From: Gaeumannomyces sp. JS-464
Taxonomy: Eukaryota; Ascomycota; Sordariomycetes; Magnaporthales; Magnaporthaceae
Assembly: GCA_002197995.1 (NCBI GenBank)
Contig: NGZR01000003.1
Coordinates: 744,001-808,000, forward strand
Reading direction: 5' to 3'
Length of the DNA stretch: 64,000 bases
This document shows, one piece after another, positions 44,364-56,058 of the stretch. The notes under the pieces are model-generated. The model had not been told where the DNA came from, searched no databases, and saw only the letters and a program-made list of their open reading frames with translations. Within the stretch, counting starts at the first letter, position 1; every line of letters starts with the position of its first letter. A program made the translations under genes and the position numbers.

Positions 44364-45162
44364 ATGCCGAGTCCCGCACCCGTGTCTTTTGTTACTAACT
44401 GGTATGTGTTCTGATCAGCGACGGCGCATGGGTTTAATGAAAGAACTAGAGGGGGCGGAGAGCAGCCTTTTTCCTGTTCTTTTTTTCTGAATTCTTCACT
44501 TTTTGTATGATTTTTTTTCTTCCTCCTTTTCTGTAGGATTGCATTGCAGCGATAACCACTTTTGTCAAGCAATCGAAACATGACGCAGATACTGCACTAC
44601 ACAGTCCCGCACCATTTGAACCTTTCTTTTCCGTTTAAAGGACTACTACCTACTGGGTCATGTGTGGTTGCCGTGATTGATAGCGACTGTCGAACGCACG
44701 CCTAGCACACGTACCGCGGGGCCAACTGTAATAAACGGCACGCATGTTAGAATGTGTGTGCTGCTACGCGATTGTACTGCTTTCACTTGGAGCCAGCAGC
44801 CGCTGTCACCATTTGATTTTGATGGCTGAATTCGATCAAGCAAGACGAGTGGCCCACAACAGTCCCGATTATGTAATCTCATACCTCTTGGCAGATTGGA
44901 CCAATGACAAGTCCCCAATTCCATTTAGCCGCATGGGGAACTGGTTCGAGGTGTGAGGCGTCAAAACGCCGGCGTCCGGTCTGAGCGGCGAACAATCAAG
45001 ACCCCACGACGCCGACGGCGCACCCGACCCGACGCAACGAAACCCATCGCCCACCCACTTCGCAACCAACCCGCGGCTCCCGCGCGACCACACACGATCG
45101 AACAAAGGCAACCCTTTCTCCAGTCGGCCGGCTAAAAAGAGCCGCACAGGTTCCAGCCCACC
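44364..45162. other. Intergenic between fcp1 and the GRIM-19 gene
   Basis: T-rich 3' flank of fcp1 (44470-44560) and promoter of the next gene. No gene is seen. Confidence 0.5.
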
Positions 45163-45914
45163 ATGCCGCAGGACATGCCGCCGGTGGGCGGCTACGGCGC
45201 CGTCCAGTACAAGGTCCGTCCTACGCTTGAGGGGAGAGAGCGATGGCTTGCGGGTTCATTGGGGGGAGGAAGAGACAGGGAAGAGGCGGAGTCGACAGGA
45301 AGGGAGGGGTGAAAGGCGTGCGCGCGCACTGGGGATCGGAACGACCGACCGAGGAGCTAGAAACAGACAGACGGAGAGGCTGACGGGCAGACCAACCAAC
45401 AACCAACCAAACAGCGAAACCTCCCCTCGCCCGGCTTCCGCGGCGCGCAGCTCCTCGTCGGGATGGGCCTGGTCATGACGTACGGCTGGTACAAGCTCGC
45501 AAAGGGCATGCGGGAGCAGTAGGTTTTTTTTTTGGCCGCGTGTGCTGCCCTCCCAACCCTCGGTAGGTTTTGGCCAGAGAGGCGAAGAGAGCTGACAGGA
45601 GCTCTCTCTCGGAACAAAAAGTGAGCTGGCCCGCGAAAAGATGTGGGCGCGCATCCACCTGATCCCCGTCCTGCAGGCCGAAGAGGACCGCGACCTCGTG
45701 CGCCGCCACCTGGCCGACCAGGCGCGCGAGAGGGAGCTGCTGGGCGACAACTTCAAGGTCTACAACTCGGACAGGTATGCTGCAGCTGTGGTCGGCCCAT
45801 GTGTGCGTGTGTGTGACGTGTGATTTGCTAACTCGCCTTTGTCTCCCCCCTTCCCTTGTCTGCAGATACGTCCGCCCCACGTTCGCGGCAACGCCTACGC
45901 AGACCAAGGAGTAG
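45163..45914 (+). CDS. NDUFA13: Complex I subunit GRIM-19 / NDUFA13
   Basis: Four exons are 45163-45213, 45415-45518, 45622-45774 and 45866-45914, with correct phases and a total of 118 aa. MPQDMPPVGGYGAVQYK, then RNLPSPGFRGAQLLVGMGLV, carries the conserved Gly/Pro-rich N-terminus and the single membrane helix (LLVGMGLVMTYGWYKLA). The charged helix ELAREKMWARIHLIPVLQAE, then EEDRDLVRRHLADQARE, follows, ending FKVYNSDRYVRPTFAATPTQ. This is the standard GRIM-19 fold: a supernumerary subunit at the junction of the membrane and matrix arms. Exon 2 ends CA before GTAGGT, so read-through would stop at once (CAG TAG). Splicing is needed. Confidence 0.95.
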
Positions 45915-46512
45915 ATGTTGGTTGTTATGAATGGATGATGAGGGAGTGCTCAAGGGGAAGGGGCTGACCCCTGGATCTGGTCTGTCTGGTGGATATCTGC
46001 ACCAACCGGTATCCCGGTTGAGGCTTGGCAGGTAGAGACGAGTGTCCTCCAGGGCCACGCACGGCAAGAGACTAGAGGGTATAGCCTTTCATAGCATGGC
46101 TGTTGTGTGCTGTACATATTCTAAACGGAGACGGTGGACTCAATCAAGACCACCCGGCAGTGATATCTACCACATATCATTTTACGAGCTTGTTACCCGT
46201 CAAATCGTGGAACGAGCCAGAGTGCAAAAGGCAAACATCGCGTTCAATCCGTCATTATTCTCATCCCCAAATCATCCTGAAAAAGAAACAGGCATATGAA
46301 CTCATACGCCAGAATCACAACACAGGGACACAACCCCCAGTGTACCTATGCAAAAAAAAGAAAGCCACCCAGCAAGCAGTCCTTGGACATGCAACCCACC
46401 CAACGCCGTTCGCCAGAAGCCACAAGACATTATACACAAAATGGGTATTAAGGCCAAATGGCTAAAGTAATAGTGAATAAACGGGCAAAGGGCTTGCTGG
46501 CTACCAGGGGAC
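45915..46512. other. Convergent 3' intergenic region
   Basis: 3' flanks of the GRIM-19 gene (plus) and cnd1 (minus). No feature is seen. Confidence 0.55.
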
Positions 46513-49500
46513 CTACGCAGTCGCCTGGACCATCTTGAAACCCTCCGAGACCAGCTTCGCAATGTCCTCGTTCTTGTGCTGGAGCAGCCCGAGCGCAAAG
46601 GCGACGTCGTTCCACTGGCGCTCCGTGTCGCAGCGGGCGAGGCGGGCCGCCAGCTTCTCGGCCAGCTGCTTGGCGTGCTTGTCCTGTTTTTGGTGGTAAC
46701 GAGCCAGGTTAGTGAGTTACAGGGGAAAGAAGGAAGCAAAAATATCGAACGCCACAAAAACAAAACGAAACAAAACATACCTTCTCCACAAAGCCAAGCA
46801 GGAACTTGACAATGCGCCGGAAACTCTCCTCGTCCAGGGCCTTCTCGGCGCTGAGCAGGCTGAACATGTCGACAAAGTGGTTATAGACGGCATTGTCCTT
46901 GGTCGACAGCTCGGTGAAGAACATGCGCGCCAGGTCCGCGATGCGCTTGTCCTCGTCCTCGAGGCACTTTGCCATCTCACCCAGCTGGCCCTTGACCTTG
47001 ACCTGCCCGGCCAGGATCAGGAAGGTCAGGGTCATGAGGCACGTGCGCTTGACTGACGGCTCCGGGTCCGCGAGGCGGCGGTACAGGAAGTCGGTGTTCT
47101 CGTCGATCAGGTGGTTGAAGCAGACAGCCATGTCGCCGAGCGCGATGACGGCGTTGCTGCGCACCGTCGCGTCCGTCGACCGCTCCATGATGGTGATGAG
47201 CAGCGGCAGGTTGGTCTCGCAGTATTCGGCCGACACGCACATGAGCTTGGCCAGGCACAGCGTCGCCGCCGCCTGCAGGCCGCGGTTGCGGTACGTTGTG
47301 TTGTTGGCGCAGATTTCGCTCACCAGCGGCCCGAAGAGCGCCAGCAGGCTGCTGGGCCCGTACAGCAGCTCACGTTCGCGAATGTGCGCCATGGCCTCGG
47401 TGAAGTCGTCCTCGGTTGTGCCGCCGATCAGGTCCAGCTCGTCGGCCGGCTCGTCGCTCTTTTGCTTGTCCTTCCCACCCGCCTTGCTCGCCATCGAAGC
47501 CCTACTGCCCTTGCTGCCGCGTCGTGCCTCAGCCTCCTCCGCCTCGGCCGCCGCCGCGGCACTCTTCTCCTTCTCCTGCTTACGGCGCTTGAAGTCGAGC
47601 TCACAGGCCTCGAGGTGGACGATCTGCTTGATGGCCACGTGTCCCACTATGAAGAGCAACTGTGAGAGTACCACGGCGTTATCGCGCTTGGGCTTGGACG
47701 AGGCGCCGTCTGGAGCTGCCGAGTCTCCGGCCACCTGGCCGGTCTCCCCGACCACGCCATTAGCTGCTTCAGCCTCACTGCCAGCGGGGGCAGCCTCGTT
47801 GGCGTTGCTTCGGGATGATGTTGGGCGAGATGATGGCTGATGGGAGAAAACCTGTTTGGTCTTGTGGCGGATGATCTCAGAGCAGAGGACATCTGGGTGC
47901 TTGGATATGGCATAGATGGCGTTGATAGCCTGCTCGGCCACCCCGTACCACTCCTCGTTGCTGTTTGAGGGCACGTCGGTAATAGCGGCAAGGCGCGCGA
48001 GGACGGCATGGTCGTTTGGTAGGCGCGAGAACTTGACAAGAGAGTCCTTGGCTGCCTGGCGGCCGGTGGGGTTGATACGGCGCAGGGCGACGCAAGTGTA
48101 TTTTGCCAGCTGTAGATCCGCGCGGCCGAGCGAACCCAGCCCCGTGCGCAGCATCGTCTCCATCTCCCCAACCACAATTTCGGGGCTCGCCGTTGCCAGC
48201 ATGCCAAGCACGATGATGGCGCCGCGGCGCTGTGTGCGCGAGATCTCACGTTTCTGCACGCCGTAGACCTGCCACAACTTGTGGATGACAATGTCGTGGA
48301 TCATGCCAGCCTTCATCATGGTGGCCAGCAGCTGCTCCAGAGACGTCAGCTCTGCCGGGGTTGCGCCAAAGGTCAGACTGATCATGTTGCGCGCGATGTA
48401 GTTGGCGGCGTCGTTGGGGCTGAAGGAGCCGGGAGCCTCGAAGAACAGGCGCTTGTAGCAGTCGATCAGGTGCGTCTGCACACCCTTGCCCTCGTCGCTG
48501 TTGCCCTTGGTCCAGATCAGCCGTAGCATGCGCCGGATGCCGACCTTGTTCTCTTCGATGTTGTACGCGTCCCCAATCTCGAAAAAGTCCATGGCCTCGA
48601 TCACCTCGCTCTTGTTCTTGGATCCCAACAGCTGGCAGATGGTACCCGTGGCCTCGTGGATCACATTGATGAAGCGCAGTGCCTCCGTGTAGTACTTCTT
48701 CTGGAGTGTCAGGTTGTTGATGGCCTCGCTAGTTGCTGCCTCCTGTTGTGCCTTCCGGATCGCCTCCAGCTTCTCCTCGTCCGACATGGGCTTCGGGCCC
48801 GCGTCCTTGCTCGGAGACCCTAGCTGCGTCGCATCATCGAGCAGCGCAGTGTCTACCGTGGTGTTGGCTGCCTTCTCGCCGTCAAGCCCCGGGGCGTCCA
48901 CCGGCGGCCTCAGAGCATCTAGCTCGGACTGCACCCGGTCTAGCCGGGCCTGCCACTCGGTGCGGTTTAGCTGCGCGCCGTGCACGGCAGAGAAGGGGTG
49001 CGTCTTGATCAGACAGCCCAGCAGCTTGATGGCGTTGCGCCGTACGTTGCTGCTCTTGTCCTTGAGGCTCTGCGCAGCCAGCTCCGCCACCTTCTGGCGC
49101 CGCCTCGAGAACTTGTGCTCGAGATCACACAGCTTGACGTACACCTGAATGGTCCTGCAGCGGCAGTAGGGGTTGACGTCCAGGAAGCGCTCTTGCAGGA
49201 TTCCGAAGAAGGCATCCAGCTGCGTCTTGTGGTTCTCTCCGCGCTGGTCGAGTTTGCTGAGATATGTCACCATGTTGCCGCAAACCTCGATGAGGGCGCA
49301 GCGCAGGGTGTAAGACTCGCTGTCCATTTGCTTGATCAGCTGCGACACCTGCTTGATGACGAGCCTTGGCGCCAGCTCCGAAAGCTTGGTGATGAAGGTG
49401 GACACCGACTTGGGCCCCTTGGTGTCCTGGCTGCTGAAGGCCCTCCCGCTCAGCTCAACCATGATCTCGGCGGCCAGCTGATCGTGATCGTACTGCTCCG

Positions 49501-50338
49501 ACAGGATGTACAAGAACTCGGCCATGGGCTCCGCAAGGTGCTCGAAGTAGGTCAGATTCTGAACGATGGATGTCTGCGCGGCATACCCGTGGCCATGGTG
49601 TTTGATGGCCATGCAGAGGACCTTGAAGACGTGCATACGGATAGGTGTACTCTTGACGCGCTGCTCGCTCTCGAGAATCAGATAGACGGGGCGGCAGATC
49701 AGAAGGATGAAGGTGTCCCGTTCAGGCGTGGTCAAGAAGATCTTGGATAGCTTGAGGCGCAGGACCTTGCACATGGTATCAAGTGCAGTCTGCAGCTGCA
49801 TGGCCGAGTCCCAGTTCCCATCCTGGTCGGCGGCAGCGGCAGTGGCCTTCTTGCCCTTGGGCTTGGAGCCGCGACGGACGGCAGGGGCGGCTGACGACTT
49901 CTCAGCCGCCTTGGTCTCGACACATGAGATGGTCCATTGCAGCAAGAAGCTGTAGATCTCGAGCAGCTGCTTGTGGTGGGCGACCAGGTCCTGCTCGTCG
50001 GACTCGAGGTCGTTTGCGACAGCTTCAGCCTCGGCGGCCAGACCCGAGGTGATGAGATCGAAGATCTTGCTCAGCGAGTGCGCGGGCAGGAAGGCCGTGT
50101 ACTTGAGCAGGAACTGCAGCGAGTCGAAGTGCGCGCTGCGCGTGATGGCCTCGGGGTTGTTGGCCACGGCATCAACGATGGGGTTCAGCACGGGGTTTAT
50201 GACGGTGTTGGTCAGGGCCTCGGGGTCGTTTTCGCAGTCGAACAGCGCGCTGTGTGCCTCGGGAGTCGGTATGCTCGCCGGGTCGCTCATGTAGTGCTTG
50301 AGCGCCTCGTTGATGTCGAAGCTAATGTGATTGTCCAT
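46513..50338 (-). CDS. cnd1: Condensin complex subunit 1 (Cnd1/Ycs4/NCAPD2)
   Basis: Exon 1 is 46781-50338, the intron is 46684-46780 (GTATGT...CAG), and exon 2 is 46513-46683 (DKHAKQLAEKLAARLARCDT ... EGFKMVQATA). 1242 aa, intact. The N-terminus MDNHISFDINEALKHYMSDP starts the condensin N-terminal domain. HEAT-like repeats follow (DVNPYCRCRTIQVYVKLCDL; KDKSSNVRRNAIKLLGCLIK). The Cnd1 C-terminal block is clear: TLCLAKLMCVSAEYCETNLP, ERSTDATVRSNAVIALGDMA and KRTCLMTLTFLILAGQVKVK. It is a HEAT subunit of condensin that binds Smc2/Smc4 through the kleisin and compacts mitotic chromosomes. A charged linker (about 46-47.8 kb side) is disordered. It is divergent from cdc7. Confidence 0.97.
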
Positions 50339-51113
50339 GATTGCGGTTGTTGCCTGCGCTGCGGCGGGCGCGAGGGAGGGGAAAAGGGGGGCGGCTCGTT
50401 GTCGCCAGTCAGTAGGACTGGTGTTTCCCGCTCTGAGGGGATTTTCTTATGGCTTCCCGCGATGCGCGCGCCGCGCTAGATGTCGCAGGAATATGGCGAG
50501 GGCCGGCGTTGATTTTCGGGGCGGGATGGTGTTGTGTTGGTCGCTCGCATGTGGGCGGCGAGAATGTCTTGGTGGAGGGATCGTCTTTTGCGGTAAGGCG
50601 GCAGGGGCTGCCCCTCCAATGCCCAGCAACTGTTTGTTTTTGTTTTCTTTCCCCAAGGCGTCGGTTCGCCGCATCGCGCCACTCAATCCCTGCCAGAATC
50701 GCACCCCACCCAACCCCCACCACCTAAAAGTCCAAATTGATCGCGTCTGGTTTGTCGCCAACCGCGAGCCGCTAATTTGCAGCTGGAAGGCGCAACCTTG
50801 GAAACGGCCACCCGCAACAGGAAAAAGTCCCTTGGTCACGTATTTGAAGCTCTCGCCGACCGATTGGCGCGTTCATCGTGTCTTCCCACCGTTTTCTCGC
50901 TACAAGAATTAGCACCTAGCACAGTGAGGGCTTGCTTTATCCCAGGACCCTGAGCTCAGCTAGCTCCCTTTTATATACCGCCTCCTTATCCGGGTGCGTA
51001 TAGGGAGCACGTATACTCGCGCGCGTGCGCTGCCGACATGACAACTACGGTCCGTCGCAGGCGGGGGCTCTTTCGAGATATGCGAAGACGTCCCGCCTAC
51101 CGAGGATACTCAA
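50339..51113. promoter_or_regulatory. Shared upstream region of cnd1 and cdc7
   Basis: 775 bp separate two divergent cell-cycle genes. ATTGGCGCG at 50863-50871 combines an inverted CCAAT with a GGCGCG core like E2F/MBF-type sites. The region is otherwise GC-rich, with TTTATATACC at 50969-50978 as a possible TATA element on the cdc7 side. Use of these sites is inferred. Confidence 0.45.
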
Positions 51114-52725
51114 ATGGAGGAAGAGATCCATGTTAGGCATCACGCCCCTGAGGAGTACGACGATCCAGAGACAGAAACCCCGGACCAGGAAGAGGACCCG
51201 GCCGCCGCACGAGTACGAGAGTATTATAGGAGGGCACATCGGGAGCAGCAAGAACAAGAACGAGAAGCAGACACCGCACGGAGCCAGAGACCACCTCGGG
51301 CATTGGAGCAGGAACACGAAGAAGTACCTGAAGTAGAGGAGGAAGAGGAGGAGCTGGACGGTGACGCGTCTGATGAGGACGTTATCGAGGACTCTGTCCA
51401 GCAGGACATGGTCAAGTTGCAGAACGCCTTCCCCGGCTTCCGTGACAAGTACCGTCTAATCAAGAGGATCGGTGAAGGTATGTGGTTGTGTTGCTTGGTT
51501 GCCTATGTCCTAATGTGAGTAGTACCTATGCTGATCTCGAGAACGGCTCTCCAGGCACTTTCTCGACCGTCTACAAAGCAGAGGATTTGCAGTACGACTT
51601 TTACGAAAACGCATGGGACATGGACAGGGAGAATGAGAAATGGGCTCCTCCGCCAATGAGGAGTTATGGTCTTACCTCGCCCGAGCCGCAAATGCCCCGG
51701 CCGCGGCGCAAGGCCAAGTATGTCGCCATTAAAAAGATTTACGTCACCTCTTCGCCCATCCGTATCCTCAACGAGCTGGAGCTGTTGTTTGCTCTCAGGG
51801 ACTGCCCCGGCGTCTGTCCCCTGATCACGGCTTTCCGCCAGCATGATCAAGTCGTGGCAATCCTACCATACTTTCGCCACGCCGACTTCCGCGACTACTA
51901 CAAGAATATGACGGTCCGGGACATGTCCATATACCTACGCTCGCTTTTTGTCGCGCTCGTGTCAGTCCACGACTTGAACATATTACACCGGGACATCAAG
52001 CCGACCAACTTCCTCTACGACCCCGAGACCCAGCATGGCGTGCTCGTCGATTTTGGCCTGGCCGAGCGTGAGGGCGTCGAAGGCTCGTCGAAACGCTGCT
52101 ACTGCCACGATGAGCACACCACGCGCAAGGCCAGGCTCCGCAACGCCATCGCCGCGACGGGCAACACAGGCGCCCACATCGGCTACCCCAAGGAGGACCG
52201 GCGACCGAGTCGGCGCGCGAACCGAGCGGGCACGCGCGGCTTCCGCGCCCCCGAGGTGCTGTTCAAGTGCACCGAGCAGACGCCCAAGATCGACATCTGG
52301 TCCGCGGGCGTGATCCTCCTGACCATCCTGAGCAAGCGGTTCCCCTTCTTCAACAGCGCCGACGACGTCGACGCCATGATCGAAATCGCCACCATTTTCG
52401 GCCAGCGGCGCATGAAGGCGGCCGCCCAGCTCCACGGCTGCATGTTCGAGACGACCATCCCACCGTCGGCACGCAAGGGTTCAGCCTCGAGCGCATCGTG
52501 CTATGGAGCACCTGCCGCGCCGACTCGGACGAGACGCTGAGCGAGGACGAGAAGCTGGCCTGCGCGTTTCTGAACCGGTGCATGGAGTTAGACCCCGCCC
52601 GGCGCATCAGCGCGCGCGAGGCCCTGGATCACGAGTTCCTCCGCATGGCCGAGCCGCCGGAACGGGACGGCCAGGACGACGAGGGAAACGACGAAGACGA
52701 CGAGATCGATATGATAGAGGCATGA
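51114..52725 (+). CDS. cdc7: Cdc7 (DDK) protein kinase (one frameshift)
   Basis: Exon 1 is 51114-51477, the intron is 51478-51554 (GTATGT...CCAG), and exon 2 is 51555-52725. An acidic Glu-rich N-terminus leads to KYRLIKRIGEGTFSTVYKAE (glycine loop), KYVAIKKIYV (catalytic Lys), LHRDIKPTNFLYD (catalytic loop), VDFGLAER (DFG) and GTRGFRAPEVLFKC (APE). IDIWSAGVILLTILSKRFPF follows. The Cdc7 insert with CYCHDEHTTRKARLRNAI lies between DFG and APE. The frame breaks near 52460 (CCC for CCCC), after which TVGTQGFSLERIVLWSTCRA continues to a stop at 52725. About 511 aa. Cdc7 with Dbf4 phosphorylates Mcm2-7 to fire origins. It is essential, so the shift is probably a sequence error. Confidence 0.95.
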
Positions 52726-53120
52726 AGCACGACGGTATCTGCTGCGCTGCCTATGAGTGTTCATTCGACGCATGCGCACAACTCATGCTTGCCACGGGGC
52801 TCTTTAGATGCGGTGGAGGGGTGTTCAACACGCGCTGTAATAATAGTGTATTATAGAAAAATGTGCATGAGAAGCCATGCGGTTAGAGGATAGTAGGGAC
52901 TCGGAGATTAATCATATTGGTAGCAAGCTAATCGTAGCATTGGAACCAAACGTCCTTGCGGATCCTTATTTCTTGTCTGCGCTGGATTGACATACACCTA
53001 CGCTAAGGTTCAGCGGTTATTCAGGGGCTAGAACTTGAAGGGGCGGTAAGCAACCAGCAGCCAAAGTTCCCCACTCTTCTTTATAAGCAATGCTCCTTAG
53101 CCCTGAATTCAAAATAGTTA
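52726..53120. other. Intergenic between cdc7 and tRNA-Arg
   Basis: It is AT-richer than the surroundings and contains no gene. Confidence 0.55.
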
Positions 53121-53203
53121 GGCCTGGTGGCGAAATGGTATCGCGTCAGATTTCGGTTCTTGAAATTCTCTGAAGGTTGCGGGTTCGAGCCCCGTCTGGG
53201 TCG
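53121..53203 (+). tRNA. tRNA-Arg (anticodon TCG) with an 11-nt intron
   Basis: The acceptor stem GGCCTGG pairs with CTGGGTC (G-T pairs allowed), with discriminator G. The D arm is GCGAAATGGTATCGC. The anticodon stem TCAGA/TCTGA encloses TTTCGG, an 11-nt intron (TTCTTGAAATT) placed after position 37, and C38. The T arm is GCGGG-TTCGAGC-CCCGT. T4 follows at 53207-53210. Confidence 0.93.
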
Positions 53204-53611
53204 ATCTTTTGCTTGTATGCCCCAACTACGGCGGCCAACGCGATATCGTTTTTGGAGGGTTTAGTCTCCCGCGCCGAAGTCGCATATCAATTTTTGGCTG
53301 CCAGCCCGGAGGAAAGAGAAGGAAACCCCAATTGCAAAAAAAGCATACGATACACGGAGCGCCAGGAGTCTCCAAAGCCCGACGCCACCCCTCTTCCTCC
53401 TGTTTTACACAGCGACAGGAAGGTGACCTGGTTCCGCAGCCACATCTCGAAAACGACCGACAACCTCCGACGAACGTTCCCACGAAACATGAGAGACACA
53501 AAAGGAGAAAGGAGAAACTGAGCACCGAACCTCCATTATAAAATAACACTTAAAACATCTTCACAGACGTAGGCTCCGAATAGACGACGCGAAGGTGAGC
53601 TCGGCCTCTCC
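53204..53611. other. 3' flank of pil1 and of tRNA-Arg
   Basis: No gene is supported. The overlapping frames here are not motif-bearing. Confidence 0.5.
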
Positions 53612-54848
53612 CTAGGACTCCAACGCCGGGGCCTCGCTCCTCTTCTCCTTGGCGACCGAACCTCCTCGGGGGCTGGCCGACCTGTCCACGAAATCGCTGC
53701 CGTTGCCTGCACCCGCCGGCGCCTTTGGTGATTGCGGGGCCGTCTCGCCGCCAACCGTCGCCCCGGAGGCACTGCGTCGGGCGGCGCCACCACCGCCGCC
53801 GCCGTTTGCGCTTCTCTGCTGTAGCGGCTGGCCAGCCGCGGCAGTCTCCTCTGACGGCCTCTCTACCTGGTCGATTCCGAAGCCGTAGCCGGGCCGCCAG
53901 TCACGCAGGTCGTCCTCGCAGTCGCAGAGGATCTGGCGCCCCACGGCGGCGCCGTCGTAGGGGGCCAGCTCGGCGCCGGGGATGACGGGCTCGTCGTCCA
54001 GGAGCTCGAGCAGGCGGCGGCCGTGGCGGGCGAGGATGATCTGCTTCTCGGCGCGCTCGATGGTGGCGAGCAGCTCGGCGTCGTAGGCCTCCTTGAGGCT
54101 CTTGCGGGTCTATTTGATTTGTTCCCTCCCCGTTAGCTCATCCGAATGTTTCGCCTGCAAAACGGCCCCGTCAAAAACGTTGGGATAACGGGCGCACCAC
54201 ATTGACCAGCTGGGCCTCGGCGACGAGGTTCTCCGCCTCGGCGCGGACGAGCTCCTGCTCGAGGATGACGAGCTTGGCGCTCTGCGGCTCCCTGCTCTTG
54301 ATCCTCGCGATCTCGTCCGCGATCCTCGCGCGGCCGTCGCGCGACGGCTGGACGCTGCGCTCCGTGTTGCGGATGCGCTTGAGCGTGGTGCGGCTGTCCT
54401 CGAGCGCGTGCGCGTACGCGTCCTCCTGCTCGCCCATCTCGGACAGCACCACGCCCAGCTTGTCCGACAGGTCGCTGACGGCCGGGTCGCCTGTCTTCTC
54501 GCCCCACTCGGACAGCTGCGTCGCGATCGAGAGCCGCTCGCGCCCGGCCGCCTCGTGCGCCGACACGAGCGAGTTCTCCGACTTGATGAGCTTGTACAGG
54601 CGCCGCGACAGCTCGGGCTGCTGCATCGTCCCGCGCAGCGACGTGAAGGAGAAGCCGCCCTTGCGGCCGCCGCCGCTGGAGGAGCTGCCGCCGCCCCGCC
54701 CCCGCCGAAGCCGTGGCCTGAGCCGCCGCTGGAGCGCTGGCTCTTGCTCGAGCGGATGGAGAAGCTCCGATTCCTGCAGGCTCGAGATGCTCGTTCAGCG
54801 GCTATGAAACAAGACGGTGGAGGGTTGCAGGCACGGGCCAACCTACAT
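53612..54848 (-). CDS. pil1: Eisosome core BAR protein Pil1/Lsp1 (one frameshift)
   Basis: The start codon is split. AT lies at 54847-54848, then an intron 54774-54846 (GTAGGT...GCAG), then G at 54773, giving MNRSFSIRSS. Exon 2 is 54198-54773 and exon 3 is 53612-54109. A shift in the C/G-rich run near 54690-54710 separates SGGSGHGFGGG from RKGGFSFTSLRGTMQQPELS. The intron phases independently require one more base in exon 2. The Pil1 core is unmistakable: LYKLIKSENSLVSAHEAAGR, SIATQLSEWGEKTGDPAVSD, SVQPSRDGRARIADEI, VILEQELVRAEAENLVAEAQ, and TRKSLKEAYDAELLATIE. It assembles under the plasma membrane to form furrow-like eisosomes. The C-terminal tail is Gly/Ser-rich and disordered. Confidence 0.95.
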
Positions 54849-56058
54849 GGTTTGCGTTATAGACTTGACGCTCCAGGGGTGTAGAATGGAGGGCAAAGTT
54901 GGCTGTCCGGTGTGAAATTAGGACCGACTGCTTTCAATTGTGATGGTCCAACCAGTCGCCCAGGAGGGGCGCCCACAAGACAGGCGATACAAGAAGGCTA
55001 GCAACGTCCTGACATACCGGCAATGCCTACCTACCTAGGTAGGTACCTGTGTAGATGCAGCCTTCCCGAGCTGTTGGCGGAAGCACCCAACCACTCCAAG
55101 CGTATATGCTGATCTCGGACAAGGGGAAGGCCCAAACCCCGGGGTGTTGCAGGATCGCGCTGCTGTGTGGTTCACAGAAGAGGGGCACACTCCAGATCGA
55201 GAATGGGGTCCATTTACTAGGTACATGGGGGCATTTAGAGATGAAAGATGAACAAAGATGAGAGTAGCTAGCACTCAGGCTGGACTAGAATTGTACAGCG
55301 CAGCACAGCATGCCGTTGAGATAGCAGTGTGGCAGCCTCCCAGCTCCCCCAACTCCCAGCACGCCACGGTATGCAATGACGACGGCATCGGGTCGCCCCA
55401 AGTGCGTCGGTAGCAGTCACAAGAAAAAAGGACAATAAAAAAAACATTTTCCGCCCTTGATTTTCGGGCCATCCCTCCAAGACAGGCCCAGCAAGGCGGC
55501 GCCAACCAGCCAGCCGGATGACACTTTTTTTTTGTGCCCTGCAGAGTGAGTGATGACGGCACCCGGCAGCTGCTGCTTGCGTCGAAGGCTGGAGCTGACC
55601 GAAGCAGCAGGAATGACATCATGGGCGCGGTCGATCCCTGTCTTCTGGCTGGGTCCGATGCCCCACATCCCTCTGGTGGGGCGATGGCCAACAGGGATCA
55701 GGGTCGAGCGCTCTCGATGCGTCGATGAGCTTCATCGCCCAGCAGAGAGTGATCTCCGGGCCACGAGCAATATCGGATGGGTGCGGTATTTCCCGTAGGA
55801 TGTCGGAGGTGAAACCAGATGTCCCTTTAAACATTAAAATCAACAGTTACGTGCGTAGATACATACACATGCGAATGAAATCTCCCGTCCAGCAGTCTCA
55901 TGACCCGAAGACGCCTTTTCCTCCGTCGTGCCGCCCAAAAGAACATGCCATTAAATGCAAATTTGTCGTCTCCAAAAACACCCGTAACATCATAGCTCAT
56001 AATCTTGGAAGCTGTTAAGAAAATAAAGAAGAGTGGCGGTATGATCCCACAGCATCGC
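54849..56058. other. Intergenic, upstream of pil1
   Basis: 1.2 kb holding the pil1 promoter, an 18-bp palindrome (55028-55045) and the 3' flank of the His-rich gene. Short frames on both strands are not supported. Confidence 0.5.
55028..55045. repeat. Perfect 18-bp palindrome TACCTACCTAGGTAGGTA
   Basis: Self-complementary over 18 bp. A related CCTAGGTAGGTACC lies at 30532-30545, and shorter TACCTAGGTA-like pieces occur in several other spacers. Confidence 0.9.
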
